Assembly (NCBI GenBank): GCA_016946835.1
Contig: JACVTC010000043.1
Location: forward strand, 1 to 64,000
Source of the DNA: Neocallimastix lanati (nom. inval.)
Lineage: Eukaryota > Neocallimastigomycota > Neocallimastigomycetes > Neocallimastigales > Neocallimastigaceae
Direction of reading: 5' to 3'
DNA: 64,000 nt
A model generated the notes under the pieces. That model had not been told where the DNA came from, ran no database searches, and was given only the letters and a program-made list of their open reading frames with translations. Both the position numbers and the translations under genes were made by a program. Positions 20,575-33,595 of the stretch are shown piece by piece; position 1 is the stretch's first letter, and each line of letters opens with the position of its first letter.

Positions 20575-22616
20575 ACTAAAAAATAAAAAAAAGAATAATT
20601 CTTTATATATTTATTTATTTTATTTTATTTTTATTAATAATTTACTCTTTTATACTACTTCACTATTTATTTTATTTTATTTTTATTAATAATTTACTCT
20701 TTTATACTACTTCACTATTTATTTTATTTTATTTTCATTAATACTTTTTGCTTATATATTCATTATTTATTTTATTATATTTTTTTATATTTTATTATAT
20801 TTTATTTTTATTAATATATTTCTCTTTTATATTATATTACTTTACAATTTATTTTATTTAATCTTATTTTATTTTATTTTTATTAATACTATAATCAAGT
20901 ATAAATGATTTTATTTTTATTTTTATTTATTATTTAATTATTTATGTATTATTTTTAGTTATGCAAAAGTCTTTTTCTTTTTTTTTTTTTTGGAAGTGTA
21001 TATACATTAAATAAGGAAATATATGTGCATAGCATATAAATAAAATATTTTAATATGCATTTTTTTTTTCTTATGAAATGGAAATAAAAACCTTAATTAT
21101 TAATAAATTATTTTATTAATAATTACATAAAAATAAATTAATTAATCACTTGATTAATTATCATAGGATTTATAAAATGATCTAAAAATAACATGATATA
21201 AGATAAATTTATGTAACAACATAAATTCTATAAAATACATAAAATTAATGTAAACATAAAATTTATAACATAAATTTTGTGTTAGTAAATAATTTATAAA
21301 TGAATTAAGTTTTATTTTATTTCATTTTAAATATTTTATTTTATTATATTTTTAATTATTTTAATAATTATTATTTTATATTAATATTTTATTAATTATA
21401 ATATTTTTATTAATATTTTATGAATATTTTATATTTTATTTTATACTTTTATATTAAATACTTTAAATACTTAATAGTTACTCTAAGAGAATTAATTAAA
21501 TAGTTTATTATGAATTTCAAATATAAAAACAAGAATAATTCTTTATAATTATTCTTTGCAGCAGCACAGTTTTATGCCAAATTTATATTATAATTATTTT
21601 ATATTTTCAAGATAAATATTAAATACATGTATTAATTTTATAATTATTTTTTTAAATAAATAAATTTTATAATTAAATAACAACTTTATAAAACTTGAAC
21701 CAAAGGCGTACTTTATCAATATATATTATTTAATTATGAATAAATGTATTATTATAATAAACTAATTATCAATATATATATTTTATATTAAATATTTTTA
21801 TATATGAGTTGATATTAATTAAAATATTATTATTTTTATATATATATTTATATATATATTTTTAAAATATATATTATTTTTTTTAATATTTTTTTTATAT
21901 ATAATGTATAATATAATGATATTTATTGCTTCTTTATTATTTTTATTATATTTAAATTATTATTATTATTATTGTTATTTGCTTTATTTAAATATAAAAA
22001 AAAATTTAAAATTATAATTCAATTAAATTATCTAACAAATTAATAACACTTTTTTATTTTATTTTATTTTATTTTATTTTATTTTATTCAATCCGTACTT
22101 TTTTATTTTTTTTTTATTAAACACATATTTAATAATACTTTTATTAATATTAAATTAATATATTTAATTTTAAAATTACAATAATTAATATTATAATAAA
22201 TTCATTAAAAATTATATATATCATTATTATATATATAATATCAAATTATATAATTAATTTTTAGAAACAAAAAAAAAAAAATTACTATATCATTCTATAC
22301 TACATTTTCTATTTTTATATTTTTATATATAGATAAAAAATAAATTTATATTTAAATATAAAATATATATATAAATATGTCTATATATATATAAATTACT
22401 TAATAATAAAAATATTTACATATTAATAATTTTATATAAAATAAATTTTTTATATTATAACAAAGAATCTAAGATAAAATATTTAAAAAATAAAATAATT
22501 ATATTTTTTAATAATATAAATATATATTAACATATTTAAAAGTATTTTTATAGTATTTCTTTTATATATATATATATATATATTTTTTTTTTAAAAAAAA
22601 AAAAAAAATTATGGTC
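20144..22616. other. AT-rich spacer with a 52-bp tandem repeat
   Basis: I see no gene. At 20617-20725 a unit containing TAATTTACTCTTTTATACTA is repeated twice, with a partial third copy. The end next to 22617 is probably the 3' UTR of the following gene. Confidence 0.6.
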
Positions 22617-24393
22617 TTAATAGATTATAATATTTTGAACTTGATTTTGATCATTACAAAATACATATTGTGGTTGATAAGTTGGTATGTAACAAATTTC
22701 ATTTGTTGGTGCTGTGGTTGTAATAGTAGCTAACTGAATATTATTTTGTGATGAAAAATTATTTTTATATGAAACGGTATTTTCTGGGACAGTAATAGTT
22801 GGTGAAACAATAGTAGGAACTGGTGATGGAATAGAATTATCATTAATAGAAATTGGTGAAATTATGGTAGTAGGAACTTGAGATGAAATAGAGTTATCAT
22901 TAACAGGAATTGGTGAAATAACAGTTGAAGGTACTGGAGATGGAATTTGATTATTGAAATATGTATAATTAAAGTGTTGATTATTATTATTTATAACAGC
23001 ATTATTAATATTAATAGTATTACTAATATTATTATTAACAGCATTATTAATATTAACATTATTAATATTATTATTAACAGCATTATTAATATTAACAGTA
23101 TTATTAATATTATTATTAACAGCATTATTAGTATTAACAGTATTATTAATATTATTAGGAACAGCATTATTAATATTAACAGTATTATTAATATTATTAG
23201 GAACAACATTATTAATATTATTATTCATGACATTATTAAAATTAGTATAATTACAATTGTTAACATTTATTGGTGTAGAAGGAGTTATAATGTTAGAATT
23301 TGCAGAAATAGGAGTATGAACAGAAGTTAAATATACAATAGTAGATTTTGTAGTATCTATGTATGGAAGATTTTTATTTTTTTTGTTGATTTGATCATTA
23401 TTTTTTATGACATTTGAATAATTAATTTCAGAAGTACTGTTTGGAGAAACATTATTTTTAATATTGTTGATGTTTTGATTTGTTTTTGCTGTTTTTGAAT
23501 TTAATTGTTTGGATTTAATTCTTCTAGAATAGTCTCCTAATGTACGTTCAATTTTATCACTAAAACCACTTTCAATATGACATACATTAGAATATTTCTT
23601 ATCCATACAAAGTTCTTTCCAAACCTTAGTAATCATAGAACTATTAATATTATCTGGTGAATTTCTGTATCTTTTAATAATAATTCCCCATAAAAGTTTA
23701 ATTTGTTGTGGAGTTTCAGTAATTGAATTTATAGTTCTACATAAACGTTCATAATCTTTAATAATATTATAAAAAAAAAAAAAAAAAAAAAACATATTTA
23801 TATTAGTGACTATATTTATTAAAAGTATATTAATAAACAACAACAATAATAATATAATAATAGTAATAATAAATTGATTTATATATATATATATTCTTAT
23901 TTTCAATACTTACTTGGTAATATATCATATTCCTTAAGTTGATCTAAAACCTTTGCTGAAATTAAATAACGATAGGCTTCTATTTTATTATAAATATAAT
24001 ATAAAATGAAATAAAATGTTATTATTTAAATTTATTTACATTAAAATTTTTATTATATATATTAAATATTATAGTAGTACTTACGAGCTCTATTAGATAA
24101 CAATTTATTATTTAATATAAATATAAAAAGAAATAAAAAATTAATTTAAAAAAAAAAAATTATTAATATATGATATAATAATTTTCTTAATCATTGAATA
24201 TATTTTAGATATTATGTATTATCTATTTGAATAATATTTACTTTGAAATATTCCATTTTGATTTAACATAATCATTAAAAGAGCAACCATGTTTTTTATA
24301 TTCTTTATTAATTATATCATGTTGTATACTTTTAACTTGGCTTATAAATTGCTTTTGTTTTTCAATATAACTACTAATAATAGATTTACCCAT
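22617..24393 (-). CDS. Paralog 1 of a three-gene family: conserved N-terminal domain plus Asn-rich tail, unknown function
   Basis: Proposed exons (minus strand): 24393-24242, 24089-24085 (5 nt), 23979-23914, 23755-22617; all introns GT-AG, phases add up to 453 residues. Residues 1-50 hold a charged helix (YIEKQKQF) and DYVKSKWNIS. The micro-exon and next exon complete WNISKAQAYRYLISAKVL. Exon 4 begins NYERLCRTINSITETPQQ and contains KRYRNSPDNINSSM and KVWKELCMDKKY, then a basic YSRRIKSKQ. Residues from about 150 on are Asn/Ile/Thr/Pro low complexity, closing with the conserved end EICYIPTYQPQYVF..IIIY. The W-x-I-S-x-A-x-A-Y-R block resembles a bacterial helix-turn-helix, so a DNA-binding role is possible but inferred. 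No signal peptide or membrane segment. The hydrophobic N-terminus of the unspliced ORF at 23760-23906 is intron. Confidence 0.82.
24085..24089 (-). other. 5-nt micro-exon of paralog 1
   Basis: AGCTC lies between acceptor AG (24091-24090) and donor GTAAGT (from 24084). Including it restores K-A-Q-A-Y-R across three exons; skipping it or using 3 nt breaks the frame. Confidence 0.8.
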
Positions 24394-25578
24394 TTTTATT
24401 TATTTATTTATTTATTTTTTTTTATATTAATATTTTTACAAAAAATTAAATTATAATTAAATATTATTACAAAGATATATATATTATAAATTAAAATAAT
24501 ATTAAAATAAAGTAATGATAAAAAAAAAAAAAGAAAGAAATTATTTTATATTTATATACTTTTTTTACTTGTTGGAAAACATTATATAATTCTTTGATAT
24601 TTAATTTATTTTTAACATTTAATTTATTAGAATGTTATACAAAGAATAAAATATAAATAAAAAAAATATATATATATATATATATAATAAAATTTACTTT
24701 ATTTTTAATTTTTAATTAAAAATAAACTTTATTTATTATGAATATATTTTCAACAAACAGAATTCATTGTTATATGAATTTCATATTAAAAAAGATTTTT
24801 ATGATTGACAAAAGTAAATTTTAGATATATTGAAATTTAAAACACGACATTTATATAATATAAAATATGAAATAAAATTTGATTTAAAATTAAAACGTTA
24901 AACTTTAATTATATTTTATATTTTAATACCAAAACATTTTAAATTAAAAATTTTTTTTATAAAATTTAATGGGTACTTATTTAATTTAGTAATACCAGAG
25001 CCAAAAATAAATTATATTGGATAAAACAATCCAATTTTTTTTTTATAAGTTTTAAAATCATGTTAAAAGATATAAAATAAAAGACTAACCGTTTTTTGTA
25101 CTTTTAAATCTTCTTTTTAAGGGTGTTTATCTTATTAAATATCATAATAAAATACAATACTTTATCCTTTATGGTGTATGCTAATTCGAAATTATAATAA
25201 TAATAAAATAAAGAATGATTAAAATTATATTAAAAAAAATATTTTTATATAATTATTATGATGATGATATGATATGATAATGCTGAATAATTTATTAAAA
25301 ATTTTATAATAAATATAAAAATTATTTGATAATAAATAACACTAATTAAAATATTATTCTAAACGTTTAACATATAATATCAAATCTTCATTATTATATT
25401 ATAAAAGAATAAATATTTATGAAATAAAAAAAAATACTTATATGTATTTTTAATATAATAAAATATTTGATTTATTTATTTTTTATTTTTTATTTTTATT
25501 TTTATTTTATTTTATTTTATTTTTTTTTTTACAAAACTAACAATATATATACTTATTTTTATTTTAAAAACAAATTAA

Positions 25579-25616
<38 letters not shown>

Positions 25617-28600
25617 ATGTATATTATTATTTCATTTTACTTATATCATATATATTTATATTTATTTACATTTAATTTAATTTTTTTTTTAATTACTATG
25701 AATTCATCCATTAAACATTTTAATTTATATTATTAAATTATAATATGAATCAAAATATGTAATAATTTTATTATATAAAAAACAATTTTAATTAACAACT
25801 AATATATTATTAATTTTTATTCAGTAGTATAAATTTAGTTATTTTACTAATATCTAAAATATCTTTCATTTTACCATATATATATATTTTCACAAATTTA
25901 TTTTATTATCATTATTACTTTAAAATTATGATATATTTTTATAATTCAATTTTCTTTTACGCCAAAATTAAAATATAAATATATATATAAATTCTTTTTC
26001 TTTTTTTAATGATTATTATTACTTTTAAAATAAAATTCTAAATATCTAATTTTCAGTAATCTAAAGTGTTAAAATAATGAACAATGAATAATCTGTAATT
26101 TTAAAATAAATGGAAAAGTGATATTAATATTAAATTAATTTAAAGATATTACCTAGAATAATATAAATATACATAATAGAGAGTAATTAAAAATAAATGA
26201 AATGGTTTATTAGAATATAAAACATTTTAATAAAAAATATATGCCTTTTTTTTTTTTTTTTTTTAATTTTTTTAATATTTAAAGATACAAATTTGATTAT
26301 CTTACCAACAAGCTTTTTTTTTTTTAAAAAAATATAATAACAATCTCATATTTTGATCATTTTTATTATCTTATAAAGTTAAAATAGAGCCAACAATTAA
26401 TAATGAAATTTATGAAATTTGTTAATTTATTTTTTATATGAATTAATATATTAAAATTTTTTTTAATTTATTTATATCCAACTGTCATCATTAATAATAA
26501 AATACAATAGAAAATGTTATATTAAATATAATTAACATTTTCATTTTATTTGGTTTTAATATATCCATAGTAATATTGTTATGCAAAATAGCGAAGAAAT
26601 TAATTTTAATTTTATTATGATTTGTTAGTTTTTAGCCTATTTATTTATTAATTAAGAAAAAGTGGAAATAGTAATTTAAATTAATATTATTAAAATGTAT
26701 CCATTTTTTTTATTTAAGATAAAGTGGAAATAATAATTTAAATTAATATTATTAAAATGTATCCATCAAATTAAAAATGTATATATATATATATTTTATA
26801 ATCAAATTAAAGTTTTTTTTTTCTTTTTCTTTTTTTATATTATAGATATTTTCTATTTCTTTATTATTAATTATTATCAATATTATGAATATTTAATTTT
26901 TCTATGTAAAAATTTTTAAAAACCTATTATCAAATAGTTAATTATTTAAACTATTTAAAGTTAATGTTATAAAGCATGTTCTATATATTTAATAGAAATA
27001 ATCAAAAATAAATGAAATTATATATTATCTTATTTATAATATATTTATTTATTTTTATTGCTTTACAATAAAATAAAAGTTTTTTTTTTGGTATTATTAT
27101 TTTTTTAAAGTACAGATAAATAAAACCAAGAAAAATAAATGTTACTATCAAACATTATCTTATAAATATATGTATAGATAAAGAAATTTTCTATTTCTTT
27201 ATTATTATTATTATTATTAAAAAATAAAATATTAAATATTTAATTTTCAATATAAAAGTGTTGAAATAATTTGAAATTTATTATCAAATAAGGGATAGTT
27301 AAATATTTAAATATTCAGACTGTTCCATATTTGAGATTAAGAATATTGAAAAACATTTTTATATATACATATAATATAATAGATAAAAATTAAAAATAAA
27401 TTAAATACATCATTAAGTATAAAAAATTTAAATAAAAAAATATATATATATTTGGTCGGATTAACCAATTAAAATGAATTTTTTTTTTTTTTTTTTAATT
27501 AATACAAAAACTCTATAAAATTTTGACCATTTTTAAAATTTTAAAAATTAAAGAGAGTAAACAATTAATAATGAAATTTATTAATTATTTTTTTTATAAT
27601 AATTAAAATATTAATAAAAATTTTATAATTTATTCCAAAGTAGATTGAAATTAAAAAATAAATTAAATATTTTATTAAAATCTAAAACGTATAAATATAT
27701 ATATTTTTATATATATTATTTTAAAGATTCCTAATCAGATTATCATTAACATCATTTTTTTTAATAATTAAATTAATTATTCGTTTTTAATTAAAAAAAA
27801 AAATTTTTTTTTATAAGATATAAAATGAAATATTTAAATCTTAATTAATATAAAATAATTTTTATTATTAAATTAATGTTATAAATTAAATTTAAATCTG
27901 TTCGTTAAAAGTCGCTTGATTTCTAAATATTAATAATACTTATAATTAATAAAATTAAAAGTAAAAAATTTTATAACATAAATCAATATTTTAATTATAT
28001 TCTCTTTAATTTATATTTTTATTTATATAGTTATTAAATATTTTTTTAATAATTATTAATATTTATAAAAACTTATTATAAAAACTCATTAAATAGTTTA
28101 TTTTAATCATAAAGAACTATACTAATTTAATATTTAATTATAATAAAATAACATAAAAATAAAAATATTTCTCTGAATTAAGCGAAGTGTGTGAAAAAGT
28201 TGTGTATTTTTTTTTTTAAATATATAACTAAGTATATTATTTTAATTTGAATAAATAAAAATAATCATAATAATAAAATTAAATAAATAAATTAATAATA
28301 CTATAATAAATTTAAAAGTTTATACTCAACAAATACTTCCTCGAACTAGAGTATTTCAATTATTATTGGTCATTGATATTATTGTATATAATTTTATATA
28401 AATAAGATTTATTATTATATTTGTTTTTAATTTATCTATTGAAACAAGAAAAGTAATGATAATAATAGTAGTAATTAAAACTTCATTATTAAAATAAAAT
28501 ATTTTGTGGTACGTACATATATAAATTTATTTTATTAATCTCAATATATATATATTTTTTTAATCTATATAATCTATATATTTTATGTATTAATATTAGT

Positions 28601-29029
28601 ATTATAAATATATATTATTAATGTTTATTATTATAATATTATTATATATATTTGTATATGTATACTCTTTTTATTTCATTTAATTTTATCTTTCAAATCT
28701 ATTAAATCTCTTATATTTTAAAAATTAATATTGATAAAGATCATTAGTAAATTAATCATACTGTATTTTATTTTTTAATTTTTTTTTATAATTATTTCTT
28801 ATTATAAAAGCAGTTTAGTATTTTTATTTATAATGCTCTGAGTATATAATGATATACTGATATATATATATATATGCTTATTTCTTATTTTGTTTATATA
28901 TTTTAAAAATAAAACAAATATTCAGTATTACTATGTAAATATTGAAAATAAAAATATTAGAATATACTTTTTAAAAATAGTATTAATAAATACTATTAAT
29001 GGTGCATCTATTTTTTTTTATAAACTACT

Positions 29030-29155
29030 TGGAAAAAGTTGGATCTCCAAAGGGGAGACGCCAAACTGGTGGTGCTAAACCTTGAACTGATGTGCCTTTT
29101 AAGTCTTTATTTAATATAGGTTACACTTAGTGCCGAGGATTGAGGAACGGCCTAT
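29030..29155. other. Isolated higher-GC island, identity unknown
   Basis: About 125 bp stand out from AT-rich DNA (for example GGATCTCCAAAGGGGAGACG and GTGCCGAGGATTGAGGAACG). The first part can form a short hairpin, TCTCC-AAA-GGGGAGA. The minus strand reads SVQGLAPPVWRLPFGDPTF without a stop for about 24 codons. It could be a repeat, an exon fragment or a structured RNA; I cannot decide. Confidence 0.35.
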
Positions 29156-29186
29156 CTTTTTTTGTATTTATTTTATATAAAATTTT

Positions 29187-29220
<34 letters not shown>

Positions 29221-29277
29221 TTCTTTCTAAATATTTATAAAATATATTTTTAGCAATTTAAAAAAAATATAATAAAA

Positions 29278-29308
<31 letters not shown>

Positions 29309-29894
29309 AAATTGAAGTATAAATTTAAAATCTTATTTAATATTAAAATTCAAAAGGCATTTAAATACTCCTTTTTTTTTTTTTTTTTTTTTTTATCCAA
29401 TGACATATTAGATTTTTATAATATCTATAAAATCTTTAATATCTCATGTTTTTGTAACAAAGTAAATATTTCAGTATTTTAATCATTTTAATGTTTATAA
29501 AAAAAAAAAAGATGATAATCAAAAAACAATAATTAAATATATATTTATTATTATTATTATAAAATTATAATAAATAAAATTTTAAATTTAATTATTAATA
29601 TCATTGTTAATATTAACAAATGATATTAACAAAAAAAAATAATTTTTTAATATTTATTATTATTATTACTATTTTTATTATTTTTAATATTATTATTGTT
29701 ATTATTGTTATTACTGTTATTATTGTTATTATTGTTATTATTGTTATTACTATTATTATTTTAATTTATTTTTAATAAATCAATTATCAACGGCAAGTAC
29801 AAAAAATAATTAAAATTTCATAATGAAAATAGAATTTCATTATAATTTTTTAATAACTTTTTTTTTTATTATATTTATTATATTATTTTACATA

Positions 29895-30207
29895 TAATTT
29901 CTTGATATATTAATTATTATTATATATGATATATTTTACTTTATTTCTATATATTTTTAAAATATAACTATATATTTATTTATTAATATTTGTTAATTAT
30001 TATAAATGAGTTAAGTAATTTTATTATAATGTTAAATTAATAAAATATTATATTTATTATCACCAAATTAATAAAATTTTTTTATTTTATTACTTATAAA
30101 ATATATTGTATAGTATGTATTTATAATTATGAATATCATTAATTAGAGAATTAATAATATTACTTTTTTTTATTTCTAATTATCCAAAAAAAAAAAAAAA
30201 AAAAAAA

Positions 30208-30250
<43 letters not shown>

Positions 30251-30741
30251 CTTTTAATTTATTCATTTTAATTATTGCTAATAATAATATTTTATATAAC
30301 TATTTATTTATTATTTAAATATAATTTATTTATTTTTAATAAATCTATTTTTAAATTATCTAGTAGTATTTAATAATTAAAATTACTTATTAAATAATTT
30401 TCTTATTTACGATTTTATAATTTCTTGATATGTTAATTATTATTATTATTATATATTCTATATTTTGCTTTATTACTATATATTTTTAAAATATAACTAT
30501 ATTTATTAATATTTGTTAATTATTATAAATGAGTTAAGTAATTTTATTATTATGTTAAATTAATAAAATAATATATTTATTATTACCAAATTAATAAATT
30601 TTTTTATTTTATTACTTATAAAATATATTGTATGGTATTTATAATTATGAATATCATTAATTAGAGAATTAATGATATACTTTATTATTTCTAATTATAC
30701 AAAAAAAAATAATAATAATAAATAAAATAATAATAATAATA

Positions 30742-30775
<34 letters not shown>

Positions 30776-30880
30776 GCTTTTATAATTTATTTATTTTTTA
30801 ATAAATCCATTTTTTATTATCTAGTAGTATTTAATAATTATAATTACTTTTTAAATAATTTTCTTATTTAGTATTTTAAG
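29895..30880. repeat. Direct tandem duplication, unit about 0.5 kb
   Basis: The sequence starting AATTTCTTGATAT at 29895 recurs at 30419 and stays aligned, including ATAAATGAGTTAAGTAATTT, GAATATCATTAATTAGAGAA, an AAT run and TATCTAGTAGTATTTAATAA. Small indels separate the copies. Confidence 0.8.
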
Positions 30881-31481
30881 AATTTTTTTTTTTTTTAAAA
30901 AAAAAATATCTAATAGATATTATTTAATTTTTTATTTTTTTTTTTATTAAATTATAGTAATTATATACTTTATTTTATGTATATATATATATATTATATG
31001 TTAACTAAAGATTGACAAAAAAAGTATAAATTATTTAATTTTTAATTTTATTTATTTTTGATTTATTAAATTGTATTATTAATTATTTTCATATTAGAAA
31101 ATAAATTTTAAATAATAGTACTTTAAAATATTATTTTAATTTCTATATTTTAAAATTTCTATATTTATATGTGAAAGAGTATAACTATACTTAAAATGAA
31201 TTTATATAATTATAAATATATCTGTAAATAAATTAATTTATAAATAGGTATGATATATTATTTTAAAATCTTAGAAGAGTATGAATTTTACAATAATAGA
31301 TAAAAGTTTTTTTTATCTATCATTATTTACATGATATTAATTAAATATAATAACTTTTAATGGTAAAAAAAAAAAAAAAAGCATTTTATATATATAATAC
31401 ATATATTTATATATATTAATATATAACCAAAGTATTTTATCTACATATATATTTTTTTGTGTTCTATTTTAATATTAATTC

Positions 31482-31969
31482 TTAATAAATTATAACATTT
31501 TGATATTGGTTATTATCATTACTAAAAATACATTGTGGTTGAAAAGTTGGTATATAATAAATTTCATTTGGTGTTAATGCAATAGTAGTTAATTGAATAT
31601 TATTTTGAGGAAGAAGGTCATTTGAGAATGGTATAGAATTATCTGTTACAGTAATGGGTGAAATAATAGTGGAAACGGATGATGGAACTTGATTGTTGAA
31701 AGATGTTGTATTATTAGTATTATTATTAGTATTATGATCGTTAATATAATTATTACAATGATTAAAAGTAACGTTTATTGGTGAAGTAGGAGTTGTAAGG
31801 GTACCAGTCGTAGGAATAAAAGTATAAGTAGGAGTAGTAATAGTAGGAGTTGTTATAGTGTTAGTTGTAATATTAGCATTTGTAGAAATAGGTGATTGAG
31901 TAGGAGTTAAATATGTAATAGGTAAATTTGATGTATTTATTGATTGAAAACCTTTACTTTTATTATCAC

Positions 31970-32000
<31 letters not shown>

Positions 32001-33099
32001 TATAACCTTTTTATTATTATTTAAAACATTTGGATAATTAATTTCAGAAGTTTTATTATAAGCTTCTATTTTAGTGTTTGGAGAAGTAGTATTATTTTTA
32101 ATAGTATTGGTGCTTTGATTTGCTTTAGAATTCAACTGTTTGGATTTAATTTTTCTAGAATATTTATCTAATGAACGTTCAATCTTCTCATTAATATTTT
32201 TTTCAATATGACAAATATTAAAATATTTTTTGTCCATACAGAGTTCTTTCCATACTTTAGAAATCATAGAACTATTAATATTATCTGGTATATATCTATA
32301 TTTTTTAACAATGGTTCCCCATAAAAGCTTAATTTGTTGAGGAGTTTCAGTAACAGAATTTAAAGATCTACATAAACGTTCATAATCTTTATTTTAATTA
32401 CATATAATAATAATATATATATATTTGTAAATATAAATAAATTAGTAACAATGTAATAAATTAATAAAAATTAATCTAATATATAAATATATATTTTTTT
32501 AAAAAAAAAAAAAAAAAACATACTTGGTAAAATATCAAATTCTTTAAGTTGATCTATGACCTTTGCCGATATTAAATAACGATAGGCTTCTATTTTAATA
32601 TAATATATATATTATTAATGACATTCATATACATTAAATTTGTTATATATATTAATTAATAAAATAAAATAATACTTACGGGCTCTTTTTATTTTTATTT
32701 TGATATTTAAAATAATAATAATAGCAATAAGAATAAGAATATAAAATATAAAATTATTAATAAATGATAAATATTTTTTTTTTTTAATATATTATTATAT
32801 ATAAATTATAACTTTTTTTTTTTAAAATGATTTTTACTTTGAAATATTCCATTTTGATTTAACATAATTAGTAAAATTGTAGCCTTGCTTCTTATATTCT
32901 TTGTTTATTAGACTATATTGTATACTTTTAATTTGTTCAACAAATTTTTTTTGCTTTTCAATATAATTATAAACACTTTTTTTTTTTTTTTTTAATTAAA
33001 ATAATTAATAATTGTTAATTAATAGTTCAATATTATATTATATTATATTATATAAAGTTATATTTTATATTACTTGTTTAACATAACAGTTTCAGCCAT
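31482..33099 (-). CDS. Paralog 2 of the three-gene family
   Basis: Proposed exons: 33099-33074, 32975-32838, 32684-32680 (5 nt, AGCCC), 32589-32524, 32386-31482; phases add to 379 residues. It starts MAETVMLN, then NYIEKQKKF, KSIQYSLINKEYKKQG and YVKSKWNIS-KAQAYRYLISAKVIDQL, continuing with NYERLCRSLNSVTETPQQ and KRYR, then SSMISKVWKELCMDKKY and a basic YSRKIKSKQ. The second half is Asn/Thr/Ser/Pro-rich and ends EIYYIPTFQPQCIF..NVIIY. Compared with paralog 1 it has one extra intron near the start, shared with paralog 3. The N-terminal block is much better kept between copies than the Asn-rich part, as expected for a folded domain. Function unknown; DNA binding is inferred only from the helix-turn-helix-like pattern. 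Confidence 0.82.
32680..32684 (-). other. 5-nt micro-exon of paralog 2
   Basis: AGCCC between AG and GTAAGT. It differs from the other paralogs by one synonymous base (GCC for GCT), which supports translation. Confidence 0.8.
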
Positions 33100-33557
33100 T
33101 TTTTATTTGATTTTATTTTATTTTGTTTTATTTTATTTTATTTTTTTTTTTTATTTAAATTTAAAATATATTATTTATGAATAAAATGAATAATAAAATT
33201 AAAAAATTACAAAATAATAATGAAAACTTTAATTTAGAAAAAAGAGATATTTTTTTTTCTTATTTATATACTTTTTTTTTTTATATAATAATATTTCATG
33301 AACAATTAAAAATAAATTAATATGATTTATTTAATTTGATATTTAATTTATTTTTATGTGATACAAAAATATTTGTATAAACAAAAAAAAAATTTTAATT
33401 TATAATTATAATTTATAATTTTTTTTTTTAATTAAAAACTTTATTGAAATATTTACCAAAAAAAGAATTATTATGATATGATATTTTATTTATAAGTTAA
33501 AACATTCTAAATTAAGTTTATTCTACAAATTTGGGGAATAGTAATTATTAAATCCTT

Positions 33558-33595
<38 letters not shown>

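Larger units (their letters stand above)
24394..31481. other. AT-rich spacer with degenerate repeats, no convincing gene
   Basis: About 7 kb of poly-A/T runs and short AT repeats. Recurrent phrases such as AACAATTAATAATGAAATTT (near 26393 and 27560) and TTTTCTATTTCTTTATTATT (near 26850 and 27190) suggest old segmental duplications, perhaps copied with the paralog genes. A 65-bp repeat occurs twice at about 26655-26766. A higher-GC island is at 29030-29155 and a half-kilobase tandem duplication at 29895-30880. Confidence 0.55.

Noticed and set aside
22947-23330. Plus-strand Ile/Asn ORF and an overlapping reverse Leu/Ile ORF
   Set aside because: Antisense and off-frame shadows of the Asn-rich region of paralog 1.
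23760-23906. Hydrophobic N-terminal extension of the paralog 1 ORF
   Set aside because: It is read-through of intron sequence (AT and poly-A tracts); splice sites and the two paralogs place exon 4 at 23755.
25467-25736. 89-codon F/Y-rich ORF
   Set aside because: Arises from T-runs; no domain, no splice context.
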